This document shows positions 54,240 to 63,073 of a DNA stretch of 64,000 bases, one piece after another. The notes beneath the pieces are model-generated. The model saw only the letters and a list, made by a program, of their open reading frames with translations. It was not told where the DNA came from and ran no database searches. How positions within the stretch are numbered: the stretch's first letter is position 1; each line of letters starts with the position of its first letter. The translations under genes and the position numbers were made by a program. This DNA comes from Microbacterium sp. RU33B (lineage in GTDB: Bacteria; Actinomycetota; Actinomycetes; Actinomycetales; Microbacteriaceae): contig NZ_FTPO01000002.1 in assembly GCF_900155915.1 (NCBI RefSeq), positions 496,001 through 560,000 on the forward strand, given 5' to 3'.

Positions 54240-55115
54240 GTGACCACTCGAGCCGCCGGCAGCACCGCCGTCCTGCTCGTCGTCGCGGGTCTCGCGTGTC
54301 AGGAGGTCGGCGCCTCGCTCGCCGTCCTGCTGTTCGACGATGTCGGCCCGCTCGGGATGGTCATGCTCCGTCTCGTCTTCTCGGCGATCGTGCTGCTGCT
54401 GATCGCCCGCCCGTCGTTCCGTGGGCGCACGCGGGAGGCGTGGCTCTCGGTGATCGGGTTCGGCGGCGTGCTGGCCCTCATGAACGGCCTCTTCTACCTC
54501 GCCCTCGAGCGACTGCCGCTCGGCGTCACGGTGACGATCGAGGTGCTCGGCCCTCTCGCGCTGTCGATCATCGTGAGCCGGCGGGCTTCGGCCTGGCTGT
54601 GGGCGCTGCTCGCGGTCGTCGGCGTGGCCGCCCTCGGCGGCGGCGGCTGGGATCGGCTCGACCCGATCGGCGTGCTGTTCGCCCTCGGCGCCGCGGCGAG
54701 CTGGGCGCTCTACATCCTCTCCTCGGCCCGGGTCGGGCGGCAGTTCCCGAAGCTCGACGGCCTCGCGCTCGCAATGCTCGCCGGCGCCGTGATGTCGCTG
54801 CCGTTCGGCATCGCCGATGCGGGGTCCGCCCTGCTCCGCCTCGACCTGGTCGCCCTCGGCGCCGCCGTCGCCATCCTGTCGTCGACCATCCCCTACGCGC
54901 TCGAGCTCGTCGCGCTCCGCCGCCTGCCCGCCGCCGCCTTCGCGATCCTCATGAGCCTCGCGCCGGCGACGGCCGCCCTCGCGGGCTTCGTGCTGCTCGG
55001 TCAGCACCTCGCCTGGCTCGAACTCGTGGGCATCGCGCTCGTGATCGCGGCCAGCGTCGGTGCGGTCCTGGCCTCGACCCGGGCGGCCAGGGAGACGGCC
55101 GAGCCGCTGGGCTGA
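54240..55115 (+). CDS. EamA/DMT-family transporter
   Basis: 291 residues with ten membrane helices in two EamA repeats; RhtA-like features (GMVMLRLVFSAIVLLL, ERLPLGVTVTIEVLGPL, RRLPAAAFAILMSLAPATAAL) suggest export of amino acids or metabolites. GTG start with TAGGGT six bases upstream, probably leaderless. Convergent with nothing; the surface-protein gene follows after 120 bases. Confidence 0.9.
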   Translation: MTTRAAGSTAVLLVVAGLACQEVGASLAVLLFDDVGPLGMVMLRLVFSAIVLLLIARPSFRGRTREAWLSVIGFGGVLALMNGLFYLALERLPLGVTVTIEVLGPLALSIIVSRRASAWLWALLAVVGVAALGGGGWDRLDPIGVLFALGAAASWALYILSSARVGRQFPKLDGLALAMLAGAVMSLPFGIADAGSALLRLDLVALGAAVAILSSTIPYALELVALRRLPAAAFAILMSLAPATAALAGFVLLGQHLAWLELVGIALVIAASVGAVLASTRAARETAEPLG

Positions 55116-55235
55116 ACGCCTCCCCGCAGCCTGCCGGAGGAGATTCCGGCGAATCGCGTAATAGTCCGGGATCCCCGACGTCTCTCTCCTGAGCCTGCCA
55201 CTGGGGGCGGCCACTCTGTCTGTCTGGGGAGACAC

Positions 55236-56306
55236 ATGAACACCATCCGTCGTCGCGCGCGCAAGCTGATCGCTACCGCCGCCGCCGTCGCCGCGATCTC
55301 GGCGGGAACGGTCGTCGCGACCGCTCTGCCGGCCGCGGCATCCGAGACCGTCACCACCGACTGGGTGACGGTGTCGGACACGCAGACCACCGACTTCTCG
55401 ATGTCGCTTCCGATTCAGAAGTTCGATCCCGCGCTGGGCGACTTCCAGAGCATCGAGATCGTCACCACGTCGGGCTGGAGCACCGACTACTCCTTCCTGA
55501 ACACCGCCGCGCAGGCGCAGCGCATGCGCATCTCGGGCAATGTGACGCTTCTGCTGTCCTCGCCCGCTGCGTCGGACTTCAGCAGCTCGGCCTCGATCGC
55601 GGCGTTCGACACCGGCTTCCTCCTGATTCCCGTCGGCGAGCCGGTCGAAGGCCGCATCGAGAACGAGGTCACGCTTCCGACCTACACGTCGTCGGAGGCG
55701 GGCTGGATCGGACCGGGAGCGGTGAACGTCACGTACGACTCGCTCACGGGCACCACCACGACGGGCGGCGGTGGCAACGTCGTCGCGAACCAGAGGACGT
55801 TCGGAACGCTCACCGTGGCGTACCGCTACGTCTACCAGACCCGCGACATCGCGACGACGCCGATCGCGCCCACCGTCACGACCGGCGCGGCGTGCGGGGT
55901 GGAGGAGACCGTGGTCATCCCCGTCCAGGACGGTGTCGCGTACACGCAGGTGCGCGAGGGCGCTTCGGTCGTGGTCACGGCCGCGCTCGCGGAGGGGTAC
56001 GCGCTGGCACCCGGCGCGGTGGCCGCATGGACGCTGACGATCCCCGCGATCGTCACGTGCCCGGTCGAGGTCGAAGAGCCGCCGGTCGGCACGGGCACGG
56101 TCACGCCCGCCGGTCCGCTCCCTCTGACGCCGACGCCGGAGTCTGCGTCGCCCGCTTCTCCCGCGCCTGCCGTGGCCCAGACCGCGCGCGCGACCGCGCT
56201 CGCGGCGACCGGCGTCGAGCCCCAGCCGCTCGTGCTGTGGGGTGCGGGAATCGCCGCACTGGGCGCGGTGCTCCTTCTGGCGCGCCGGCGCTCGAGCGCC
56301 TCGTAG
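55236..56306 (+). CDS. Secreted surface protein with LAxTG sorting signal
   Basis: 356 residues: signal peptide (AAVAAISAGTVVATALPAAASE), a beta-rich domain of the choice-of-anchor type at 40-190, a second small beta domain with a Cys pair (ACGVEET...VTCPVEV), a Pro/Ala/Thr spacer, and a C-terminal LAATG motif, membrane helix and RRR. The motif suits class E sortases of high-GC actinobacteria. Ligand unknown. ATG 55236; GGGGAGACAC upstream. Confidence 0.85.
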   Translation: MNTIRRRARKLIATAAAVAAISAGTVVATALPAAASETVTTDWVTVSDTQTTDFSMSLPIQKFDPALGDFQSIEIVTTSGWSTDYSFLNTAAQAQRMRISGNVTLLLSSPAASDFSSSASIAAFDTGFLLIPVGEPVEGRIENEVTLPTYTSSEAGWIGPGAVNVTYDSLTGTTTTGGGGNVVANQRTFGTLTVAYRYVYQTRDIATTPIAPTVTTGAACGVEETVVIPVQDGVAYTQVREGASVVVTAALAEGYALAPGAVAAWTLTIPAIVTCPVEVEEPPVGTGTVTPAGPLPLTPTPESASPASPAPAVAQTARATALAATGVEPQPLVLWGAGIAALGAVLLLARRRSSAS

Positions 56307-56343
56307 CGTCCGGGGGCCTGGCGGGCTCGATCACGCGTTTTGC

Positions 56344-56349
56344 TATGCT
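56344..56349 (+). promoter_or_regulatory. Probable extended -10 of tRNA-Gly
   Basis: TGC-TATGCT is an extended -10 some 23 bases before the mature tRNA; no good -35 is seen at the usual distance. Confidence 0.35.
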
Positions 56350-56371
56350 GTCCAGGCGCCTCCAGGCGCTC

Positions 56372-56442
56372 GGGGCTGTAGTTCAATGGCAGAACTTCTG
56401 CTTCCCAAGCAGATAGCGCGGGTTCGATTCCCGTCAGCCCCT
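56372..56442 (+). tRNA. tRNA-Gly (anticodon CCC)
   Basis: 71-base cloverleaf. Acceptor stem GGGGCTG pairs with CAGCCCC, D-arm GTTCAATGGCAGAAC, anticodon loop TTCCCAA with CCC, T-arm around GGTTCGATTCC, discriminator T. CCA is not encoded. Reads GGG codons. Confidence 0.96.
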
Positions 56443-56464
56443 CCGATCGGTCCGCTCCCTCCCC

Positions 56465-57490
56465 TCAGACGAGGTCGTCGGCGACGCGGATGAGGACCTT
56501 GCCGGTGGCCCCCGCCGCGACCGCGTCATGAGCGGATGCCGTCTCCTCGAGCGGGAACCACGTGAGGGGCAGCCCGGCATCCGCGCCTACGGGAAGCGCA
56601 CCGTCCTGCAGAGCGGCGGTGATGTCGCGTGCTGCGGCAGCGAGGGGCTCCGGGCCGACGGTGTAGAGAAGGAGACCCTGCCAGCGCGCGTTCTTCGCGA
56701 AGCTCGCCACGATCGGGGCCGTGAACTCCTCGCCGTTGTTGTTGGCGTAGTACGCGATGCTGCCGTGGTTGGCGAGCACCTCGACATCGAGCGCCGCGTT
56801 CTGGGTCGGTGAGACCTCGACGATCTGGTCGACTCCGCCCGGAGCGAGCGAGGAGATCTTGGCGGCAAGCCCGGCATCCGGGTACTGCAGGACGTGGTGT
56901 GCACCCGCCGCGCGGGCCAGCTCGGCCTTGTCGTCGCTGCTGACGGTCGCGATGACCGTCGCACCGGCCCAGACGGCCAGCTGGATGGCGGCGTGCCCGA
57001 CGGCCCCCGCGCCCCCCTGCACCAGCACCACGCGACCCGCGAGCGCGCCCGGAGCCAGGTGCGCCGGCCCGGACTCGTGCACCGTGAGCGCGCGATGGGC
57101 GGTCATCGCCGGAACGCCCAGGCTGGCGGCCACGTCGAAGCCGATGCCCTCGGGGAGGCGCACGACGCGGCTCGCGGGGACGACGGTGAACTCCTGCGCC
57201 GTGCCGGTCGGACGCTGATGCGCCGCGAGGAAGAGCCAGACGCGGTCGCCGACGCTCAGGCCCGAGACATCCGACCCGACGGCGTCGACGACGCCCGCGC
57301 CGTCCTGATTGGGGACCACCTCGGCGAACTCGGGAGGCACTCCCCCCGACCGCGCCTTCCAGTCCGTCGGGTTGACGCCCGACACGGCGATCCGGACCCG
57401 CACGTCGTCAGGACCCGGCGACGCCGGTTCGCGGTCGACGAGGTCGAGGACGGAGGAGCTGCCGGGCTGGGAGTAGACGATTGCACGCAT
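56465..57490 (-). CDS. NADPH:quinone reductase-like oxidoreductase
   Basis: 341 residues of the zinc-free medium-chain family: GVNPTDWKAR, VPNQDGAGVV, the GGAGAVGHAAIQLA nucleotide motif and NNNGEEF. No structural-zinc cysteines, as in QOR. ATG at 57490 was chosen because RAIVYSQPG is the usual family start; the upstream in-frame segment is not conserved-looking. Divergent from the next membrane protein gene. Confidence 0.92.
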   Translation of the reverse strand: MRAIVYSQPGSSSVLDLVDREPASPGPDDVRVRIAVSGVNPTDWKARSGGVPPEFAEVVPNQDGAGVVDAVGSDVSGLSVGDRVWLFLAAHQRPTGTAQEFTVVPASRVVRLPEGIGFDVAASLGVPAMTAHRALTVHESGPAHLAPGALAGRVVLVQGGAGAVGHAAIQLAVWAGATVIATVSSDDKAELARAAGAHHVLQYPDAGLAAKISSLAPGGVDQIVEVSPTQNAALDVEVLANHGSIAYYANNNGEEFTAPIVASFAKNARWQGLLLYTVGPEPLAAAARDITAALQDGALPVGADAGLPLTWFPLEETASAHDAVAAGATGKVLIRVADDLV

Positions 57491-57574
57491 GGTGAGGTGC
57501 AAGGCGATCGACGGCGCCCGCATTCCGCCGCGCCTCGCCGGCCGATCCGCCACGGCCTCGACTAGTCTGCGCGG

Positions 57575-58546
57575 ATGAGCACCGCCGAGCGTCGACCTCT
57601 CCCCCTCCTCGTGTGGTTCGGCATGGGGGTGGCCGGCGCTGTCGCGGGGCTGCTCCCGTGGCTCGTCACCGGTGCGCGGCTGCCGCTGCAGAACCTCGCG
57701 GCCGACCCGTCCACGACCGAGACCCCGTTCGCGCTGCTCCCGTTCAGTCAGTACTTCCTGACGTCGATCGTCGCGCTCCTCGTCGTCGGCGGAGCGAGCG
57801 CGGGGATCGCCGGGCGCTCCCTGGCCGCGCAGCGCCCCCGGTTCGGCGCGCTGGCGCTCGTCGGCGGGGTGATGCTCGTGCAGGTCGTCGCCGCCGTGCA
57901 GGCGACCGCGGTGACGGTGGCGTCGTTGGAGGACTCGGCGCGCAGCGCGCTCTACGCCGGGCTCGTGGTCGGGATCATCCTCGTCTCCCTCTCGATGAGC
58001 CTGCTCGTGCTGCTGCTCATCGCGCGGGCGCAGGTGGCCGGCGCGACGATCGCCCTCTCCCTGGCCGCGCTCGTCTCGGCGAGCTGGATCGGGGTCGCGC
58101 TCCGCGACGTCATGACCGTCGCCCCGTACGAGCTCGTGCAGCCGATCCTGTTCGTCCTGCGCTGGCTGCCGCCCGTGCTCGTCGGATGCGCGATCGCGTG
58201 GTGCGGGTTCCGCACAGCCGGCAGGGTCGCGGCGGTCATCGTCAGCCTCGCGGCGCTGTGGATCGGCCCGGCGTTCTTCACCGCCGTGTCGTCGGCCGCG
58301 GGGACGCGCGTCCTGGCGCCCTACCCGGGGGAGATGGCCGAGTACGGCATCCGGGTGTTCGTCTCGGCGCTCACGATGCCCGAACTCGTGCTCCCGCCGC
58401 TTCTCGTGGCCGTGATCGTCGGCGCCGCGGGATCGGTCCTCCTCCGTCGTCTCCGCAGACGCGACCCGCAGACCCCGTCACCCGCAGGCGAGCCGTCCTC
58501 GGGAGCGGCCGTAACGGCATCCGGGCCCGCCGCGGGGCGCGAGTAG
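57575..58546 (+). CDS. Hypothetical polytopic membrane protein
   Basis: 323 residues with about eight membrane helices and a Pro/Ser/Ala-rich C-terminal tail. No family recognised. TAGTCT lies six bases before the ATG, so it looks leaderless. The dcd gene follows after 9 bases but has its own promoter inside this gene's end. Confidence 0.72.
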   Translation: MSTAERRPLPLLVWFGMGVAGAVAGLLPWLVTGARLPLQNLAADPSTTETPFALLPFSQYFLTSIVALLVVGGASAGIAGRSLAAQRPRFGALALVGGVMLVQVVAAVQATAVTVASLEDSARSALYAGLVVGIILVSLSMSLLVLLLIARAQVAGATIALSLAALVSASWIGVALRDVMTVAPYELVQPILFVLRWLPPVLVGCAIAWCGFRTAGRVAAVIVSLAALWIGPAFFTAVSSAAGTRVLAPYPGEMAEYGIRVFVSALTMPELVLPPLLVAVIVGAAGSVLLRRLRRRDPQTPSPAGEPSSGAAVTASGPAAGRE

Positions 58547-58555
58547 GCTGGCCCC

Positions 58556-59161
58556 GTGCTGCTCAGCGACCGCGACATCCGACTCGAGATCACCGCCGGA
58601 CGCCTCGGCCTGGAGCCGTGGGACGACTCGATGGTGCAGCCATCGAGCGTCGACGTGCGGCTCGACAGGTACTTCCGGCTCTTCGACAACCACAAGTACC
58701 CCTTCATCGATCCGGCGGAGGATCAGCCCGACCTCACGCACCTGATCGAGGTCGCACCCGACGAGCCGTTCATCCTCCACCCGGGCGAGTTCGCGCTCGG
58801 CTCGACCTACGAGCTCATCTCCCTGCCCGACGACGTCGCGGCCCGACTCGAGGGCAAGTCGTCGCTCGGTCGGCTCGGCCTGCTGACGCACTCGACGGCC
58901 GGTTTCATCGACCCCGGGTTCTCCGGACACGTCACACTCGAGCTCTCGAACGTCGCGACGCTGCCCATCAAGCTCTGGCCGGGCATGAAGATCGGTCAGG
59001 TCTGCTACTTCCGGCTTTCGTCGCCCGCCGAGAACCCCTACGGCTCGGGGCCCTACGGCAACCGGTACCAGGGTCAGCGGGGTCCCACGGCATCCCGCTC
59101 GTTCCAGAACTTCCACCGCACGGATGTCGGCACGACCGATGCGGGAGCGATCGGCGCCTGA
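58556..59161 (+). CDS. dcd: dCTP deaminase
   Basis: 201 residues. Deaminates dCTP, and in the actinobacterial bifunctional type also hydrolyses the dUTP formed, supplying dUMP. Motifs: MLLSDRDI start, [35 protein letters not shown] with the catalytic Glu and substrate residues. GTG start with TAGGCT six bases upstream (leaderless). A perfect terminator follows. Confidence 0.96.
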   Translation: MLLSDRDIRLEITAGRLGLEPWDDSMVQPSSVDVRLDRYFRLFDNHKYPFIDPAEDQPDLTHLIEVAPDEPFILHPGEFALGSTYELISLPDDVAARLEGKSSLGRLGLLTHSTAGFIDPGFSGHVTLELSNVATLPIKLWPGMKIGQVCYFRLSSPAENPYGSGPYGNRYQGQRGPTASRSFQNFHRTDVGTTDAGAIGA

Positions 59162-59173
59162 CCGACGCCTGCG

Positions 59174-59210
59174 CGACGAAGGGCACCGGGAATCCCGGTG
59201 CCCTTCGTCG
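59174..59210 (+). terminator. Terminator of dcd
   Basis: Perfect 17-bp stem (CGACGAAGGGCACCGGG at 59174-59190 with 59194-59210) and a three-base loop. It lies between the convergent dcd and MarR genes and could act in both directions. Confidence 0.88.
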
Positions 59211-59284
59211 ATGGCGCTGCTCCTTCTCGGATGCGCGCCGGACATCCGTCGCGCGTCGGCCGGACCGGCAGCGCGAGGAGGCCC

Positions 59285-60028
59285 TCAGGCGCTGCGCCCG
59301 CGCGCGAACCCGGCGTCGAAGCCGCGCTCGTAGGCCTGCTCGGCGCGTGCGCCACCGCGGCCGTGGTGCGGGTGGCCGCCGTGCGGTGCGCAGTCGCGGC
59401 CGCGACCGTGGCCGTCGCCGTCGTGCGGGAATACACGGCCGCGGCCGTCGCCGTGCCCGGGTCCGAACTCGCGGCCGGGACCGAATCCCGGACCGAAGCG
59501 GTGACCCGGACCGAATCCGGGACGCAGGCCCGGACCGAAGCCCCGGCGTCCGCCTCGGCCGAAGCCGTGACGCGGCATGCGGGCCTCGTCGTCCCAGCCG
59601 AGTTCGCGCGCGATGGCCTCGAGCGAGGCCATCGTGGTGGCGAAGTCCTCGGGCGGGACCGCGCCGGCGACACGGGAGCGGAGCCCGTCGACGATGCCGC
59701 CGAGTCGCTCCTTGGCCGCACGGCCTTCGTCGGTGAGCGACCAGGTGCCGTCGGCGGTCTGCGCGACCCATCCGCGGTCCTCGAGGCTGCGGAGCTTCTT
59801 GCCCTTGCGGGCGAAGCGCTCGGCGAGACCCGGACGCTCGACGTCGCCGGCGATGATGCTCAGCAGCATCCACTCGCGTCGCGACACCTCTTCGTTCTCG
59901 AAGGCCGTCGCGAACTCCCGGGTCAGCAGCGCGTCGACGACGCGGAGCCAGTAGCCGAGCGGACGACGGTCGGTGGGGACGCCCTCGTCGGGCGTCGAGG
60001 GGATGTCTTGATCGTGTGCGGTGTTCAT
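59285..60028 (-). CDS. MarR-like regulator with Gly/Phe/Arg/His-rich tail
   Basis: 247 residues. Residues 1-150 form a MarR-type winged helix (SRREWMLLSIIAGDVERPGLAERFARKGKKLRSLEDRG region, TWSLTDEGRAAKERL). The last 95 are low complexity: GFGPG/RFGPG repeats followed by GHGDGRGR and HGGHPHHGRGGAR, then a helical end. Such tails can bind metals or nucleic acids or self-associate. Divergent from another MarR gene 135 bases away; they share an operator region. Confidence 0.8.
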   Translation of the reverse strand: MNTAHDQDIPSTPDEGVPTDRRPLGYWLRVVDALLTREFATAFENEEVSRREWMLLSIIAGDVERPGLAERFARKGKKLRSLEDRGWVAQTADGTWSLTDEGRAAKERLGGIVDGLRSRVAGAVPPEDFATTMASLEAIARELGWDDEARMPRHGFGRGGRRGFGPGLRPGFGPGHRFGPGFGPGREFGPGHGDGRGRVFPHDGDGHGRGRDCAPHGGHPHHGRGGARAEQAYERGFDAGFARGRSA

Positions 60029-60090
60029 GGGAAGTCCTTCGATTCGTGGGGGCGGCTGCGGGCGCCGATGCGTCTGTGCCGCCGATGATG

Positions 60091-60157
60091 CATGTCAGAG
60101 AACATGTATATGCAGTGTGACATGCAATGTGGATACATGTCAAGTCGCATGTAAATT
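60091..60157. promoter_or_regulatory. CATGT operator array between divergent MarR genes
   Basis: Five CATG cores at 60091, 60103, 60121, 60136 and 60148. They form CATGT-N6-ACATG (60091-60106) and GACATG-N11-CATGTC (60119-60141). The array covers TGTATA at 60105-60110 (-10 TATACA for the left gene) and TAAATT at 60152-60157, six bases before the right gene's ATG. Low-GC compared with surroundings. Confidence 0.7.
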
Positions 60158-60163
60158 GGGTGC

Positions 60164-60712
60164 ATGGCCACCGAGAGCACCGATCCCGTCGACGTCATCG
60201 CCGCGGCCCTCTCGCGCCTCCGCGGGCGCCGCGGGCCGCGCACGCCGTGGGGCGAGGGCTCCGACGACGGTGCGCCGTGGGGGCGGGGTGGTCCGCACGG
60301 GCACGGCGGAGGCCCCCGGGTGCACGGGATGCCGCACCACGGCCCGCCTCCGTGGGTCGCCGGAGCGCGGTTCGGCGGACCCGCCCGCCTGCGCCTGCTC
60401 GACGCGCTCGCCGCGGCATCCGCCCCTCTGTCGGTCGGGGAGATCGCGGAGGCCGTGGGGGTGGATCAGCCGCGCGCCTCGCGACTCGTGCAGCAGTCCG
60501 TCGAGATGGGTCTCGTGCGCCGCGAGGCCGACCCTGACGACGCGCGTCGCACGCGCATCGTGCTCACCGACGACGGCTCGAAGATCGTGCGGGGATTCCG
60601 CGGCGACCGCCGCGAGACGATCGCCGGCGCCCTCACGTCGTTCACCGAGGACGAGTGCGCCGAGCTCGCCCGTCTGCTCGCGAAGCTCGCCGAGGCCTGG
60701 CCGCGCAGCTGA
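60164..60712 (+). CDS. MarR-family regulator with Gly/His/Pro-rich N-terminus
   Basis: 182 residues. Residues 20-65 are low complexity (WGRGGPHGHGGGP, GMPHHGPPPW), then a winged helix LSVGEIAEAVGVDQPRASRLVQQSVEMG with wing DDARRTRIVLTDDG. ATG at 60164 lies six bases after a -10-like TAAATT, without ribosome site. The histidines could sense a metal. Partner of the divergent regulator; no transporter or enzyme target adjoins either gene. Confidence 0.85.
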   Translation: MATESTDPVDVIAAALSRLRGRRGPRTPWGEGSDDGAPWGRGGPHGHGGGPRVHGMPHHGPPPWVAGARFGGPARLRLLDALAAASAPLSVGEIAEAVGVDQPRASRLVQQSVEMGLVRREADPDDARRTRIVLTDDGSKIVRGFRGDRRETIAGALTSFTEDECAELARLLAKLAEAWPRS

Positions 60713-60751
60713 CCCGTCGCGTGCGAGAGCCTGCCGAGCCGACTCGGCCGA

Positions 60752-60944
60752 CTCGCCTGTCGAGACTCGCGGTGCCGCTTGCGGATCGCGACAGGCGAGC
60801 CGCCGGGCGAGGCTGACACGTCGGTTCGCCTGTCGCGATTCGCGGTGGGGCTCGCGGACTGCGACAGGCGAGCACCCCGGCGGAGCTCCCCCCGGTTCGC
60901 CTGTCGCAACTCGCGGGGTTGCGTGCGGATCGCGACAGGCGAAC
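60752..60944. repeat. Array of three palindromic repeat elements
   Basis: Three related hairpins in the 306-base gap before the S9 peptidase gene: 60752-60799 (11-bp arms CTCGCCTGTCG), 60826-60871 (11-bp arms TCGCCTGTCGC) and 60895-60944 (13-bp arms GTTCGCCTGTCGC), each with perfect complementary right arms and a conserved ACTCGCGG/TGCGGAT centre. Gaps are 26 and 23 bases. No other feature is visible in the gap until the TAGGCT at 61004. Confidence 0.9.
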
Positions 60945-61015
60945 GCTCCCGGACCGGAGCTCAGGAGCTACGCTCACGCGGACTGAGCAGGTTCGGCCCT
61001 GGTTAGGCTGAGCCG

Positions 61016-63067
61016 GTGATGAGCACCCCTCCCGAAGACCCGCATCTCTGGCTCGAGCAGATCCATGCCGAGGACGCCCTCGCGTGGGCCGCGGCGCGGA
61101 CCGCGGAGACCGAGGACCGCTACGCCTCGCCCGGGCGCAGCGCGCTCGAAGCGCGCCTGCGCGGCATCCTGGACGATCCCGCGCGCATCGTGATCCCGAG
61201 CCGGCGCGGGGAGTGGATGTACGACCTTCGGCGCGATGCCGCGCACCCGCGGGGGGTCTGGCGGCGCAGCAGCCGGCAGTCGTTCCTCGCGGGAGCGCCC
61301 GAGTGGCAGACCCTGCTCGACGTCGACGCGCTCGGCGCGGCCGAGGGCGTGCCGTGGGCCTTCGCGAGAGCCTGGCACGGCCCGACCGGCACCGGTCGCG
61401 TGCTCGTGGGTCTCTCACCCGACGGCGGCGACGCCCGCATCCTGCGCGAGTACGACCTGGGCCTGGCGGGCTTCGTCGACGCGGCGCAGCATCCGTTCGC
61501 CCTCGAGGTCGACAAGTCCGCCGTCGCCTGGCTCGACGCCGACACGCTCCTCGTCGCGACGGGCATCGCGGGGGGCGCCGTCACCGACTCCGGCTATCCC
61601 GCGACGGTGCGCGTGTGGAGCCGCGGAACCCCGCTCGCCGATGCGTCCGTCGTCCTCACCGCCGACCGCACCGATGTCGGCGCCTTCGTCCATGTCGACC
61701 GCAGCGGAGGACGCGCGACGGCCGTCGTCGTGCTCGCGCGCGACTTCTTCCACTCCGACGTCCACGTGTGGCGCCACGGCGACGGCGTCGTGCCGGTGCG
61801 CATCGCCGCGCCGAGCGACGCGCACGTCGACGTGCACGGCGACCTCGTGGCGGTGCGCACCACCACGGACTGGGATGTCGCGGGCGAGCGGCACCCGGGC
61901 GGCACCCTGCTCGTCGGGCCGCTGGAGACCCTGACCGAGGGCGACGGGTCGGCGCTGCGCGTGGCGTTCGCGCCGTCGAGCGACACGGTGCTCGCGTCGT
62001 GGCGCTGGACCGCGAGCAGGCTCGTGCTCGATCTCCTCGAGAACGTGCAGAGCCGGCTCGTCTCCCTCGACCCGGCGGCGGAGTGGGCACCCGTGCCGCT
62101 CGAGGTCGGCGTGGGCGGCGACATCCTCTCGATCGACATCGCGACGGCCGACGCCGAGGTCGACGACGAGCTGTGGCTCGTGGCGCGCGGATTCCTCACG
62201 CCGACGACGCTCCTCGTCGCCGACGCCGTCACGGGGGACTCGCGGATCACGGATGCCGCGCCCGCGGTCTTCGACACGACGGGGCTCGTCGCCCGGCAGC
62301 AGTGGGCGGTCTCGGCCGACGGCACCCGCATCCCGTACTTCGAAGTGGGGCCGCAGGCCCCCGGGCCCGAGCGCGCCGTGCTGATGAGCGGCTACGGCGG
62401 GTTCGAGCACGCGCTCACGCCCGAGTACCCGAGCATCGTCGGCCCGGCCTGGCTCGAGCGCGGCGGAGTGTTCGTCGTGGCGGGCATCCGGGGCGGCGGC
62501 GAATTCGGGCCCGCGTGGCACCTCGCCGCCCTCCGGGAGAACCGCCACCGCGCGTACGAGGACTTCGCCGCGGTCGCGCGCGACCTCGTCGCCCGCGGCG
62601 TCAGCTCGCCCGCACGCATCGGCTGTCACGGGCGCAGCAACGGCGGGCTGCTGGTCGGCAACATGCTCACGACGTATCCGGACGACTTCGGGGCGATCGT
62701 GTGCGGCGTGCCGCTGCTGGACATGCGCCGATACACGCGGCTGTCGGCCGGAGCGAGCTGGATCGCCGAGTACGGCGACCCCGACGACCCCGCCGACTGG
62801 GAGTTCCTCCGCACGTTCTCGCCGTACCACCTGATCGACCCCGCGCGCACCTACCCGCCGAGCCTGATCTACGCCGCGACGAGCGACGACCGCGTCGGTC
62901 CGGTGCAGGCGCGCAAGATGGCGGCGCGGCTGCGCGAGGAGACGGATGCCGAGGTGCACTACCTCGAGCCGGTCGAGGGCGGGCACGCCGGCACGATCGA
63001 CAACGCCGCGACGGCCGCGCTGCACGCGACGATCCACGCGTTCCTGGCCGACGCTCTCCGGCTCTGA
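61016..63067 (+). CDS. Prolyl oligopeptidase-family serine peptidase (S9)
   Basis: 683 residues: N-terminal seven-bladed-propeller region (DPHLWLEQI opening, WRWTASRLVLDLLENVQ) and a C-terminal hydrolase domain. Catalytic Ser in GRSNGGLL, Asp in TSDDRVG, His in GGHAG. Cytoplasmic, no signal peptide; cleaves short peptides. GTG at 61016 is preferred over the ATG one codon later because TAGGCT ends six bases before it (leaderless). Confidence 0.94.
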   Translation: MMSTPPEDPHLWLEQIHAEDALAWAAARTAETEDRYASPGRSALEARLRGILDDPARIVIPSRRGEWMYDLRRDAAHPRGVWRRSSRQSFLAGAPEWQTLLDVDALGAAEGVPWAFARAWHGPTGTGRVLVGLSPDGGDARILREYDLGLAGFVDAAQHPFALEVDKSAVAWLDADTLLVATGIAGGAVTDSGYPATVRVWSRGTPLADASVVLTADRTDVGAFVHVDRSGGRATAVVVLARDFFHSDVHVWRHGDGVVPVRIAAPSDAHVDVHGDLVAVRTTTDWDVAGERHPGGTLLVGPLETLTEGDGSALRVAFAPSSDTVLASWRWTASRLVLDLLENVQSRLVSLDPAAEWAPVPLEVGVGGDILSIDIATADAEVDDELWLVARGFLTPTTLLVADAVTGDSRITDAAPAVFDTTGLVARQQWAVSADGTRIPYFEVGPQAPGPERAVLMSGYGGFEHALTPEYPSIVGPAWLERGGVFVVAGIRGGGEFGPAWHLAALRENRHRAYEDFAAVARDLVARGVSSPARIGCHGRSNGGLLVGNMLTTYPDDFGAIVCGVPLLDMRRYTRLSAGASWIAEYGDPDDPADWEFLRTFSPYHLIDPARTYPPSLIYAATSDDRVGPVQARKMAARLREETDAEVHYLEPVEGGHAGTIDNAATAALHATIHAFLADALRL

Positions 63068-63073
63068 CGGCGA

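Noticed and set aside
60752..60944. Possible CRISPR array (three repeats with 23-26-base gaps)
   Set aside because: Each unit is itself a full palindrome with variable centre, gaps are too short and there are no cas genes; it fits REP-type elements.
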